Position numbers and translations under genes: made by a program. From Burkholderia cenocepacia (lineage in GTDB: Bacteria > Pseudomonadota > Gammaproteobacteria > Burkholderiales > Burkholderiaceae), in NCBI RefSeq assembly GCF_014211915.1, contig NZ_CP060039.1, positions 3,162,001 through 3,226,000 of the forward strand: a DNA stretch of 64,000 nucleotides, given 5' to 3'. Within the stretch, counting starts at the first letter, position 1. Every line of letters begins with the position of its first letter. Positions 36,004 through 44,131 of this stretch are shown one piece after another. The notes beneath the pieces were generated by a model. It did not search any database, was not told where the DNA came from, and was given only the letters and a program-made list of their open reading frames with translations.

Positions 36004-36020
36004 AAGGTAACAATTACCTT
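36004..36020. promoter_or_regulatory. palindrome in the gap before the paired lipoproteins
   Basis: AAGGTAA-CAA-TTACCTT is a perfect inverted repeat about 190 bases before the first lipoprotein gene. It has operator geometry. A hexamer attgcg-aaacaatg further downstream could be part of a promoter, but no clear -35/-10 pair is assigned. Confidence 0.4.
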
Positions 36021-36205
36021 CAATTTGTAACGTTTCGACCCCTCGCCAATCATCTATCCGACAATGACGCCGCCCGCGCGCACGCGGCCTGCCCCGCGGC
36101 GATTTGTCAAAGCTTTGCAGTTTTCCCATGACAATTGCGAAACAATGACGCGGCATCAGGGCGTGCATGCGTCGCCGCTCACCCAGACAGGACTTGCACT
36201 CAGGG

Positions 36206-36757
36206 ATGAACATTCGTTTCGAATCGCCGCGCCGGGCCACGCCGGCGCGCATCGTGCTGGCCGTGATCGCCACGGCCGCACTGCTGTCCGGCTGCAATTC
36301 GCTGTACAGCGAAGGCGCGACAGCCGGCGCCGGTATCGCGGGCGCCGCGATCGCCTCCAAGGTCACCAACAACGCCGCCGTCGCGACGGGCATCGGCCTC
36401 GGCGCCGTCGCCGGCGCGCGGGCTGGCGTCCAGTATTCGCAACGCGTCGCGCACCGCTACACGCAGGAGCAGATCGCGAAGGCGGCCGGCCCGCTCGACG
36501 TCGGCGGCGTCGCGCCGTGGTCGACGCACCATTCGTTCCCGATCGAGGACGACGAGCAGGGCCGCGTGACGGTCAGCCGGATGATCAGCGTCGGTCCGCT
36601 CGACTGCAAGGAAATCGTGTTCGCGGTCGACACGCCGGCGAAGGCCGACAAGGCCGCGCAATCGGCGTTCTACGTCGCCACCCTCTGCCGCGACGGAGCC
36701 GTGTGGAAATGGGCATCGGCCGAACCGGCGACCGAACGCTGGGGCGCGCTGCAATGA
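36206..36757 (+). CDS. paralogous lipoprotein A of a tandem pair
   Basis: The 183-residue lipoprotein has a signal peptide ending LLSGC. After the lipobox comes a glycine- and alanine-rich segment (GAGIAGAAIA, GIGLGAVAGARAG) that resembles a glycine zipper. The C-terminal half contains SHxFPIEDDEQG-like sequence, a cysteine in PLDCKEIVF, and the ending WKWASAEPATERWGALQ. The next gene overlaps its stop by four bases (ATGA) and carries a nearly identical C-terminus, so the two arose by tandem duplication. The start at 36206 follows aggg. Confidence 0.82.
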   Translation: MNIRFESPRRATPARIVLAVIATAALLSGCNSLYSEGATAGAGIAGAAIASKVTNNAAVATGIGLGAVAGARAGVQYSQRVAHRYTQEQIAKAAGPLDVGGVAPWSTHHSFPIEDDEQGRVTVSRMISVGPLDCKEIVFAVDTPAKADKAAQSAFYVATLCRDGAVWKWASAEPATERWGALQ

Positions 36758-37248
36758 ACGTGGCGATCCGTATCGCGGCGATCGGCGCGCTGTGCGCGGC
36801 GACGGCCGCGCTGTCGGGCTGCGGCTCGGTCGGCGCGGCGAGCGGCGCGCTGGCCGGCGCAGCGACGGGCCTCGTCACCGCGAACCCGGCGGTGGGCGTC
36901 GGCGTGGGGATTGCCGTCCAGGCCGCGACCGACGAAGCCGTCAACCGCACGATGAAGCAGCTCCATCAGAATCAGCAGGACGCGATCGCGAAGACGGCCG
37001 GCAGCCTCGCCGTCGGCGAATTGAAGCCGTGGAAGGTGAAGAACACGCTACCGCTGGAAAACGGCGAAGGCGAAGTGCGCGTCACGCGTGCGTACGCGTC
37101 GGCGCTCGCGCTGTGCAAGGAATTCGCGTTCTCGGTGAAGGACGGCGACAAGGCCGACTGGTACTTCGCGAATGCGTGCCAGCAAGGCACGCACTGGAAG
37201 TGGGCGTCGGCGGAACCGGCCGTCGATCGGTGGGGGAATTTGCAGTAG
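36754..37248 (+). CDS. paralogous lipoprotein B of a tandem pair
   Basis: The 164-residue lipoprotein has a signal peptide ending LSGC. A glycine/alanine-rich segment (GALAGAATGLVTANPAVGVGVGI) follows. The remainder parallels the preceding protein: PWKVKNTLPLENGEGEVRV, a cysteine in LCKEFAFSV, and the ending WKWASAEPAVDRWGNLQ. The start overlaps the upstream stop in ATGA, so translation is coupled. The pair is probably an outer-membrane-associated unit; no function is known. Confidence 0.82.
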   Translation: MNVAIRIAAIGALCAATAALSGCGSVGAASGALAGAATGLVTANPAVGVGVGIAVQAATDEAVNRTMKQLHQNQQDAIAKTAGSLAVGELKPWKVKNTLPLENGEGEVRVTRAYASALALCKEFAFSVKDGDKADWYFANACQQGTHWKWASAEPAVDRWGNLQ

Positions 37249-37330
37249 CGGTGCGAGGCGCCGCGCGTCATGCGCGGCGCCCGTGGCGTTCTGCGAGGCG
37301 TGGTTGGTTATACCAGGCGCCTCGCCAGCA

Positions 37331-38668
37331 TCAGGACTCGACGTCCTCGAGGCTGAAAATTTCGGTCTGGTCGTTGTACGAGAAAATCTCGCCGTACCGC
37401 CCCCAGTCGATCACCGCGTCGAGCGTTTCCTCGGCCGCGCCGTCCGACAGGAAATCCTCGAGCTCCTGCTCGAAGCGCACGCGCGGCGCACGGTGACCCG
37501 GACGCTCGTTCAGCACCTTCTTGATCCGCGCCGCGAGCGGCACGTGCTTCAGCAGGTGATCGGCGAACATCAGCTTGCGCTCCTGCGTGCCGAATTCCGC
37601 GAACACGCGCCCCGGCGGCGTCAGGAACACGTCGCCTTCGCGCACGTCCGCGAAGCCGAGGTACTGCAGCACTTCCGCGATCGGGAACAGGTCGTCGACC
37701 TCGAGGTGCAGCGTCCGCGCGATTTCCGGCATGTCCGCGCGGCCGTGGTACGGCGCCATCGCGAGCGTCTCGATCAGGCCGGCCATCAGGTTGGTCGACA
37801 CCTGCGGCAGCCAGCTGCCGAGTTCGAGCCCCTTCTTCGTCGCTTCGCCGGTCTGGCGCGCGGTCATCTTCGCGTAGATGTCGTCGACGAGCTTGCGGAA
37901 CGCCGGATCGAGACGATTGCGCGGATGCTTGAACGGCACCTTGATCTCGGCGATCACGCGGCCCGGATTCGACGACAGCACGAGAATCCGGTCGCACATG
38001 AACACCGCTTCCTCGATGTTGTGCGTGACGATCAGCACCGACTTGATCGGCATGCGGCCTTGCGTCCACAGGTCCAGCAAATCGGTACGCAGCGTTTCAG
38101 CCGTCAGCACGTCGAGCGCGGAGAACGGCTCGTCCATCAGCAGAATCGTCGGGTCGACGACGAGCGCACGCGCAAAGCCGACGCGCTGGCGCATCCCGCC
38201 CGACAGCTCGCGCGGATACGCGTTCTCGAAGCCGTCGAGACCGATCAGGTCGATCGCGGCGAGCGCACGCTCGCGCCGCTCACGCGCGCCGACGCCGAGC
38301 GCTTCGAGCCCGGCTTCCACGTTCTGCAGCACGGTGAGCCACGGGAACAGCGCGAAGGTCTGGAACACCATCGCGACGCCTTCGGCCGGGCCGCGCAGCG
38401 GCTTGCCAAGGTAGGTCACTTCGCCGCCGGTCGGCTCGATCAGGCCGGCAATGATGCGCAACAGCGTCGATTTGCCCGAGCCGGAGCGGCCGAGCAGGCC
38501 GACGATCTCGCCTTCGCGCAGCGACAGGTTCGCGTCGTCGAGCACGAGCAGTTCGCCCTGCGTCTTGTTGAAGCCGCGGCAGACGTGATCGACGCGCAGG
38601 ATTTCTTCACCGAGGCGCGGCGGCTGGGACGTCTGGACGGGGGCGTTTACAGCATTCGGATTGTGCAT
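37331..38668 (-). CDS. nitrate/sulfonate/taurine-type ABC transporter ATPase with C-terminal regulatory domain
   Basis: The 445-residue protein has a standard ABC domain (GRSGSGKST, LSGGMRQRV, ILLMDEPFSALD) in the first 260 residues. The rest (from about residue 290) is an AAA-associated domain (PF09821-like), ending GRYGEIFSYNDQTEIFSLEDVES. Such fused ATPases are found next to two-domain permeases in Burkholderia. It follows the permease by 22 bases on the same strand. The transported substrate is not known. Confidence 0.9.
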   Translation of the reverse strand: MHNPNAVNAPVQTSQPPRLGEEILRVDHVCRGFNKTQGELLVLDDANLSLREGEIVGLLGRSGSGKSTLLRIIAGLIEPTGGEVTYLGKPLRGPAEGVAMVFQTFALFPWLTVLQNVEAGLEALGVGARERRERALAAIDLIGLDGFENAYPRELSGGMRQRVGFARALVVDPTILLMDEPFSALDVLTAETLRTDLLDLWTQGRMPIKSVLIVTHNIEEAVFMCDRILVLSSNPGRVIAEIKVPFKHPRNRLDPAFRKLVDDIYAKMTARQTGEATKKGLELGSWLPQVSTNLMAGLIETLAMAPYHGRADMPEIARTLHLEVDDLFPIAEVLQYLGFADVREGDVFLTPPGRVFAEFGTQERKLMFADHLLKHVPLAARIKKVLNERPGHRAPRVRFEQELEDFLSDGAAEETLDAVIDWGRYGEIFSYNDQTEIFSLEDVES

Positions 38669-38690
38669 CGCGTTTCGCTCTCAATCGGTC

Positions 38691-40448
38691 TCAGTCGAGC
38701 CGCAGCTTCGCTTCGGCGAAGGCATACAGCGGGCGCCACAGCAGGCGGTTGAACAGGGTGACGAACAGGGACATCACGGCGATGCCCAGGATGATCTTCG
38801 GAAAATCGCCGGCGGCGGTGGTCTGCGCGATGTAGGCGCCGAGGCCGTGCGCCTCGATTCGGGTGCTGCCCCACTGCACGGCTTCCGACACGATGCTCGC
38901 GTTCCACGCGCCGCCCGATGCGGTGATCGCGCCCGTCACGTAGTACGGGAAGATGCCGGGCAGGATCGCCTGACGCCACCACTGCCAGCCGCGGATGCGG
39001 AAGTTGGTCGCCGCTTCGCGATAGTCGTTCGGGTAGGACGTCGCGCCGGCGATCACGTTGAACAGGATATACCACTGCGTGCCGAGCACGATCAGCGGCG
39101 ACAGCCAGATGTCCGCGTTCAGGTGGAAGCGCGCGATCACGATCACGAACACCGGGAACAGCAGGTTCGCCGGGAACGCGGCGAGGAACTGCGCGAGCGG
39201 CTGCAGCTTCTCGGCCAGCTTCGGACGCAGCCCGACCCACACGCCGATCGGCACCCAGATCACCGACGCGATCGAGATCAGCACGACCACGCGCAGCAGC
39301 GTGATGAGCCCGAGCACAAGCACGTGGCCGACCTCGGCCATCGTCACGCCGGTCGCGACGAAGCTGACGACGCGCCACACGATATAGGCCGTGCCGATCA
39401 GCACGAGCCCGGCCCACGCGATGTCGACCGTGCGCGACGCCTTCTTCTCGACTTTCGGCAGCGTGAAACGCATCGCGCCCGACAGCGGCAGGCGCAGCGG
39501 AATCCGCGCGGCCTTCGCGAAGAACCAGCCGGCCGGCACGAGCAGTTGATGAATCAAGCGCGTGCGGCGCACGAGGTCGAGCAGCCACGATTGCGGCGCA
39601 TCGCCCGACGCGGTGTTCTCCATCCGGAACTTGTCGGCCCACGCGATGAGCGGGCGGAACAGGAGCTGGTCATACGCGAGAATCACGACCGTCATCGTCA
39701 GGATCACCCAGCCGATCGCGCCGAAGTTCTTGTCGGAGATGGCCTGCGCGAGATACGCGCCGATGCCCGGCAGCGTGATCGTCTGGTTGCCGACGGTGAT
39801 CGCCTCCGACGCGACGACGAAGAACCAGCCACCCGACATCGACATCATCATGTTCCAGATCAGGCCCGGCATCGAGAACGGCACTTCGAGCTTCCAGAAG
39901 CGCTGCCAGGACGTCAGGTGGAAGCCGCGCGACACTTCGTCCAGGTCGCGCGGCACCGTGCGCAGCGACTGGTAGAAGCTGAACGTCATGTTCCACGCCT
40001 GACTCGTGAAGATCGCGAAGATCGCGGCCAGCTCGGCGCCGAGCACGCGGCTCGGGAACAGCGCGAGGAAGAACGTGACCGTAAACGAGATGAAGCCGAG
40101 CACCGGCACCGACTGCAGGATGTCGAGGATCGGAATCAGCACCATGCCCGCGCGGCGGCTCTTGGCCGCGAGCGTGCCGTAGACGAGCGTGAACGCGAGC
40201 GACGCGACCATCGCGGCGAGCATCCGCAGCGTGGTGCGCAGCGCGTATTCGGGCAGGTTCGACGGATCGAGCGAGATCTTCTGCGTCTGCAGCACGCCGA
40301 TCGGCGCCATCGTTTCGTGAAAGCCGACCACCGCCATCGCGATCAGGCAGATGATCAGCGGAAATGCGATGAAGTCCCACCGGTTCGGCAACACGCGCCA
40401 CGCGGATGCGTTGGCGGTCCGGTTCGGATTGAAGAATCCGACGTTCAT
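38691..40448 (-). CDS. fused two-domain ABC transporter permease
   Basis: The 585-residue protein contains two BPD-type permease domains in one chain, roughly residues 60-290 and 360-575. Each has an ABC-contact loop: DEVSRGFHLTSWQRFWKLEVPF in the first and REAATNFRIRGWQWWRQAILPG in the second. About twelve membrane helices are expected. A substrate-binding protein gene is not found on either side, unlike typical nitrate/taurine systems. ATG at 40448 follows ggggagggcg. The ATPase gene is next. Confidence 0.9.
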   Translation of the reverse strand: MNVGFFNPNRTANASAWRVLPNRWDFIAFPLIICLIAMAVVGFHETMAPIGVLQTQKISLDPSNLPEYALRTTLRMLAAMVASLAFTLVYGTLAAKSRRAGMVLIPILDILQSVPVLGFISFTVTFFLALFPSRVLGAELAAIFAIFTSQAWNMTFSFYQSLRTVPRDLDEVSRGFHLTSWQRFWKLEVPFSMPGLIWNMMMSMSGGWFFVVASEAITVGNQTITLPGIGAYLAQAISDKNFGAIGWVILTMTVVILAYDQLLFRPLIAWADKFRMENTASGDAPQSWLLDLVRRTRLIHQLLVPAGWFFAKAARIPLRLPLSGAMRFTLPKVEKKASRTVDIAWAGLVLIGTAYIVWRVVSFVATGVTMAEVGHVLVLGLITLLRVVVLISIASVIWVPIGVWVGLRPKLAEKLQPLAQFLAAFPANLLFPVFVIVIARFHLNADIWLSPLIVLGTQWYILFNVIAGATSYPNDYREAATNFRIRGWQWWRQAILPGIFPYYVTGAITASGGAWNASIVSEAVQWGSTRIEAHGLGAYIAQTTAAGDFPKIILGIAVMSLFVTLFNRLLWRPLYAFAEAKLRLD

Positions 40449-40949
40449 CAGGCGCCCTCCCCGGTAAGGCCGAACGAAGCCGGCAGTCGATGTTGATTCA
40501 TGGCAAAGCGCACGGGCGCGGTAATTCGATTGACTGGCGATGTCGCGCACGCGCGGCGCGCCGTGCGCGCATGCGCTGCCGCGGCCGGGCGAGCCGGGCC
40601 GCGACGGCACGACACTACACCAACCTGTATTTCAGGTACAACCGTCCCGGGACGGCTGGGCAGCGCATGGATCGTGCCCGGCGCGTGGGCGGATGACGGG
40701 CGCGCGGTACGGAACGACCCGGCCGCGGTCGTGCGGCCGGCGCGCAGGCCCGAATTATGCCGTGATCCGGCCCGGCCGTGAACCCGCCCCCGCACGCGGG
40801 CACAAACCGTGTCCGGCATCAGCAGCCGGATACGGCGAAGCAGGTATGATCGGGGCTAGCCCCGGGTCCGTTTCGGCCGTGCCGCCGCAATGCGCACGCG
40901 CCGTCTGTATACCGGCCCCGGGGATCGACCGACGAGCGGGAGGAAGGGA
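40449..40949. other. 501-base intergenic region
   Basis: No credible gene is seen here; overlapping frames are arginine/proline-rich shadows. It separates the permease from the small gene at 40950. acctg-tattt-caggt (40623-40637) and the perfect palindrome GGGGCTAGCCCC (40852-40863) could be regulatory, and TATGAT (40845-40850) could be a -10 element for the downstream gene. Confidence 0.5.
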
Positions 40950-41216
40950 ATGGCAGGAAACTTGGTGATCGTCTGTCGCGATCAGGATGCCGACGCGTTC
41001 TATGAACTCATGCAGGAGTATGGGTCGTTCCAGACGCGCCTGTCGTCCACGGCGTGGTACCTGAACATGAACGTCGTGCCGGAATCGTTGCAGGAAGAAA
41101 TCCTGGAGCGCCTTGGCCGGTATACGACGGTCTATATCTTCGAGGCCACCACGGTGACCTACAACACGATCGACAGCAACGCGGCGGAGACGCTCGGCAC
41201 GCTGTTCGGCGAATGA
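40950..41216 (+). CDS. small protein with Cas2/SinR-like ferredoxin fold (tentative)
   Basis: The 88-residue cytosolic protein begins MAGNLVIVCRDQDADAFYELMQEYG and continues with RLSSTAWYLNMN, PESLQEEILERLGRY, then YIFEATTVTYN. This strand-helix-strand order, with a short helix of SLQEEIL, recalls Cas2- and SinR-type ferredoxin folds, in which an N-terminal strand carries an aspartate and a central strand reads STWxxDT. The aspartate here is in CRDQD. No CRISPR array or cas gene is nearby. ATG follows gggaggaaggga, a strong ribosome binding site. Function is unknown. Confidence 0.75.
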   Translation: MAGNLVIVCRDQDADAFYELMQEYGSFQTRLSSTAWYLNMNVVPESLQEEILERLGRYTTVYIFEATTVTYNTIDSNAAETLGTLFGE

Positions 41217-41258
41217 TGCCGCGCGGCGCTTGCCCGCCCGGGCAGGCGCCGCGACCGC

Positions 41259-42575
41259 TCATGCGGCCTGCGCGTGGGGTTCGTCCTTCGGCACGGCGTC
41301 GAACGGGAACGTCATCGATACCCGCAGGCCGCCCTCGGGGCGATTGCCGATGTCGCACGCGCCCCCCAGCCTGAGCACGAGCCGCTCGACGATCGCGAGC
41401 CCGAGCCCGCTGTGGCCGTTCCCGCCGCGCGCGGGATCGAGCCGCACGAACGGCCGCGTGGCGGCCGCGAGGTCGCGCGGCGCGATGCCGCCGCCGCTGT
41501 CGCTGACCGACAGCACGTAGCCGGCCGGCGTGCGCGCCGTCTCGACGAATACGGGCGGCGCACCGTACGCATGCGCGTTGTCCAGCAGGTTCGACAGGAT
41601 CCGGTCGAGCGTCGCCGTCGGCAGCCGGAAGCCGGGATCGGCCTCCAGCCGCGTCTGGACCGTCGGCGCATTCGGCGCGACCGCACGATAGCTGCGCGCG
41701 ATCCGCTCGCACGCCTGGTCGACCGGCACCGGCTCGCTGCGGTCGGCCCCGCCGTGCGCAAACACCAGGAACTGGTCGACGATGTGCGACATCGAGTCGA
41801 CGTCGCGCACGACGCCGTCGCGCAGCCGTGCGTCGTCCATCATTTCGGCCCGCAGGCGCATCCGGGCGAGCGGCGTGCGCAGGTCGTGCGCGACGCCGGC
41901 CAGCATCACCGCGCGATCGCTCTCGGCCTGCGACACCTGCTCCACCATCTGGTTGAAGCCGTGCGTGAGCTGGCGCAGCTCGCGCGGGCCGCGCTCGCGC
42001 AGCGGCGGCACCGGCTGCCCGCGGCCGAAACGCGCGACCGCGCGCGCGAGCGAGCGCAGCGGCTGCTGCAACTGCCAGGCCGCGAACAGCGCGGCGATCA
42101 CGCCGGCCGAGAAGATCGTGCCGAGCCACAGCAGCATCCGGTCGAGCGAGCGCGGCGGCCGCAGCGGCTGCACGGGCACCACGATCCAGTTGCGGTCGGT
42201 CGGCTCCTTCACCCACAGCACCGGCGGATGGCCGGGCGTGCCGATCTCGACCTGCGTGCCGGGCGGCATGCGCTCGCTCACGTCGTCGCGGAACCGCTTC
42301 AGCGGCGGCGGCAGCCCCGAATCGCCGCTCTTCGGCACGTCGGCACTGTCGGGCGACACGAGCCGCACGCGCGACGGCAACGGCTGGTCGGGCGTACGCT
42401 CGATGTGCTGGCGCACCGCGTCGACGAGGAACGCGGCTTCCTCGACCGCATAACGCGTCTGCATCTGGTTGCGCTCGAGCCGCATCGCGAAGAACCACGC
42501 GAAGTGCGACAGGAGCAGGACACCGACGACGAGCAGCGCCAGCCGCCCGAACAGTGAATCAATGGGTTTGCGCAT
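41259..42575 (-). CDS. EnvZ/CpxA-like sensor histidine kinase
   Basis: The 438-residue kinase has an N-terminal membrane helix (about residues 9-31), a roughly 120-residue periplasmic sensor, a second helix (LLWLGTIFSAGVIAALFAAW), HAMP, and the phosphoacceptor AGVAHDLRTPLARMRLR. ATP-binding boxes are ILSNLLDNAHAYG, VSDSGGGI and GHSGLGLAIV. It overlaps the response regulator stop by 17 bases, so the two are co-translated. The divergent Spy-like gene argues for an envelope-stress role. Confidence 0.92.
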   Translation of the reverse strand: MRKPIDSLFGRLALLVVGVLLLSHFAWFFAMRLERNQMQTRYAVEEAAFLVDAVRQHIERTPDQPLPSRVRLVSPDSADVPKSGDSGLPPPLKRFRDDVSERMPPGTQVEIGTPGHPPVLWVKEPTDRNWIVVPVQPLRPPRSLDRMLLWLGTIFSAGVIAALFAAWQLQQPLRSLARAVARFGRGQPVPPLRERGPRELRQLTHGFNQMVEQVSQAESDRAVMLAGVAHDLRTPLARMRLRAEMMDDARLRDGVVRDVDSMSHIVDQFLVFAHGGADRSEPVPVDQACERIARSYRAVAPNAPTVQTRLEADPGFRLPTATLDRILSNLLDNAHAYGAPPVFVETARTPAGYVLSVSDSGGGIAPRDLAAATRPFVRLDPARGGNGHSGLGLAIVERLVLRLGGACDIGNRPEGGLRVSMTFPFDAVPKDEPHAQAA

Positions 42576-43284
42576 GGGCCTCGCCGTCGGGCACGAACAC
42601 GTAGCCGCGCCCGCGGACCGTCTGGATGAAGCGCGGCGTCGACGGATCCGTTTCGAGGATGCGGCGCAGGCGCCACACCTGGACGTCGATGCCGCGGTCG
42701 GTGCCGTCGTACTCGGGCCCGTGCAGCAGCTCGAGCAGCCGCTCGCGCGTGAGCGTGCGCAGCGCGTGGTTCACGAAGATCTTCAGCAGCGCGAATTCGC
42801 TGCTCGACAGCGTGGCCGGCTTGCCGTCGACCGACAGCGTGCGCGCCTGGAAGTCGAGCAGGAAGCGGCCGAACGCGAACGGCTCGCGCTGCTCGGGCGC
42901 GGCCGCCGACGGCGTTGCGCGGCGGCGGCGCAGCACGGCCTGCACGCGCGCGAGCAGCTCGCGCGGATTGAACGGCTTGCCGAGGTAGTCGTCCGCGCCG
43001 AGCTCAAGCCCGACGATGCGGTCGACGTCGTCCGCCCGCGCGGTCAGCATGATCACGGGGATGTCGTCGCCGGCCGCGCGCAACTGGCGCAGCGCGGTCA
43101 GGCCGTCCACGCCCGGCATCATCAGGTCCAGCACGATCAGGTCGGGCCGCTCGCGCTCGAGGCGCTTCTCGAGCGTCGCCGCGTCGTGCAGCACGGACAC
43201 TTCCATCCCCTGGCGCACGAGATAGTCGCGCAGCAGGTCTCGGAGTTCTTGGTCGTCGTCGACGATGAGGATCTGGGTAGTCAT
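42559..43284 (-). CDS. OmpR/PhoB-family response regulator
   Basis: The 241-residue protein has a receiver domain with the acidic pair VDDD near the N-terminus, the phosphorylation aspartate in LIVLDLMMPG, and the conserved lysine in LGKPFNPRELL. The C-terminal winged helix shows LSSSEFALLKIFVNH, RGIDVQVWRLRRILE and IQTVRGRGYVFVP. ATG at 43284 was chosen as the receiver start; longer in-frame sequence is not conserved. It heads the operon with the kinase and is divergent from the Spy-like gene. CpxR-like half-sites lie in the shared promoter. Confidence 0.93.
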   Translation of the reverse strand: MTTQILIVDDDQELRDLLRDYLVRQGMEVSVLHDAATLEKRLERERPDLIVLDLMMPGVDGLTALRQLRAAGDDIPVIMLTARADDVDRIVGLELGADDYLGKPFNPRELLARVQAVLRRRRATPSAAAPEQREPFAFGRFLLDFQARTLSVDGKPATLSSSEFALLKIFVNHALRTLTRERLLELLHGPEYDGTDRGIDVQVWRLRRILETDPSTPRFIQTVRGRGYVFVPDGEAHAQTH

Positions 43285-43340
43285 GGCTCGAAGTTTACCG
43301 CGCGAGGGCGGAGTCGAAGAACGAAACAAAGGGGCGAAAG

Positions 43341-43410
43341 GGTTACTGCGGGTTACCGCGCAAGGGAACTGTAATGCGCGGTAACCGGGCCGCCACCCCG
43401 CGTAACACCC
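43341..43410. promoter_or_regulatory. CpxR-like paired half-sites in the divergent promoter
   Basis: GGTTAC-tgcg-GGTTAC (43341-43356) and GTAAT-gcgcg-GTAAC (43372-43385) are tandem half-sites on opposite strands. Together GGTTACCGCGC and GCGCGGTAACC (43351-43361 and 43376-43386) form a perfect 11-base inverted repeat. GTAA-N5/6-GTAA is the CpxR/OmpR-type arrangement. A further GTAAC lies at 43402-43406. The site is between the regulator and the Spy-like gene, so control of both is likely. Confidence 0.6.
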
Positions 43411-43508
43411 GCCGGGGCCTGCATCGCTAACCTGCGTCTTACCGGATGCGGTACCCGACTTTCCCGGCACCGCATCGCCGGACCCTTTGGATACAAGGAG
43501 TTTCTGAA

Positions 43509-44063
43509 ATGTATAAGAAGACTTCCCGCGTGGCCATCGCGGCCGCCGCCGTGCTCGCTCTCGCATTCGGCACCGCGCATGCCGCGCAACCCACCGACGT
43601 GCCGCCGCCGGGCGGCCCCGGCATGCACCAGATGCACGGCGGGCACGAAGGCGGCCCGTTCGGCGCGATCATGAAACTGCACGACCAGCTGAAGCTCAAC
43701 GCGTCGCAGGAACAGCAATGGCAGGCAGCCGTCAACACGATGAAGCAGAACCGTGACGCGATGCGCAAGAGCCACGAGCAGATGCGCGAGCAGTTCAAGG
43801 CGCAGCAGAACCAGCCGATCCTCGACCTGAGCGCGATGCACTCGGCACGCCAGCAGGCGGAGGCGCAGAACGCGCAACTGCGCGAGCAGACGTCCGCCGC
43901 GTGGCTCACGTTCTACAACGGGCTGAACGACCAGCAGAAGACGATGGTCAGCACGGCGCTCAAGCAGCAGTTCGCGAAGATGGAGCAGCGCCACGAGAAG
44001 ATGAAGGAGCGCTGGGAGCAGCATCGCGCGGCCGCGAAGGGTGCGTCGGCGCCAGCGCAGTAA
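43509..44063 (+). CDS. Spy/CpxP-family periplasmic protein
   Basis: The 184-residue protein has a signal peptide (MYKKTSRVAIAAAAVLALAFGTAHA), then a mature region rich in glutamine and methionine with HDQLKLNASQEQQWQAAVNTM, which is the LTxxQ-type segment, and a long coiled helix (RDAMRKSHEQMREQFK). Such proteins chaperone periplasmic substrates and feed back on the Cpx-type kinase. The start at 43509 follows aaggagtttctgaa. It is divergent from the two-component operon. Confidence 0.9.
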   Translation: MYKKTSRVAIAAAAVLALAFGTAHAAQPTDVPPPGGPGMHQMHGGHEGGPFGAIMKLHDQLKLNASQEQQWQAAVNTMKQNRDAMRKSHEQMREQFKAQQNQPILDLSAMHSARQQAEAQNAQLREQTSAAWLTFYNGLNDQQKTMVSTALKQQFAKMEQRHEKMKERWEQHRAAAKGASAPAQ

Positions 44064-44092
44064 GCCGGCGGGCCGCTCCCGCAGCGGCATCG

Positions 44093-44126
44093 AAGGGGAC
44101 GCAGGCACCGGCCTGCGTCCCCTTTT
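44093..44126. terminator. intrinsic terminator between convergent genes
   Basis: aaggggacgcagg (44093-44105) pairs with cctgcgtcccctt (44112-44124) around a six-base loop, followed by Ts. It lies between the Spy-like gene and pirin and can serve both. Confidence 0.9.
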
Positions 44127-44131
44127 TCGTT

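Noticed and set aside
40540..40968. 142-residue frame between the permease and the Cas2-like gene
   Set aside because: It is proline/arginine/alanine-rich, has no ribosome binding site, and overlaps the real gene at 40950 in another frame.
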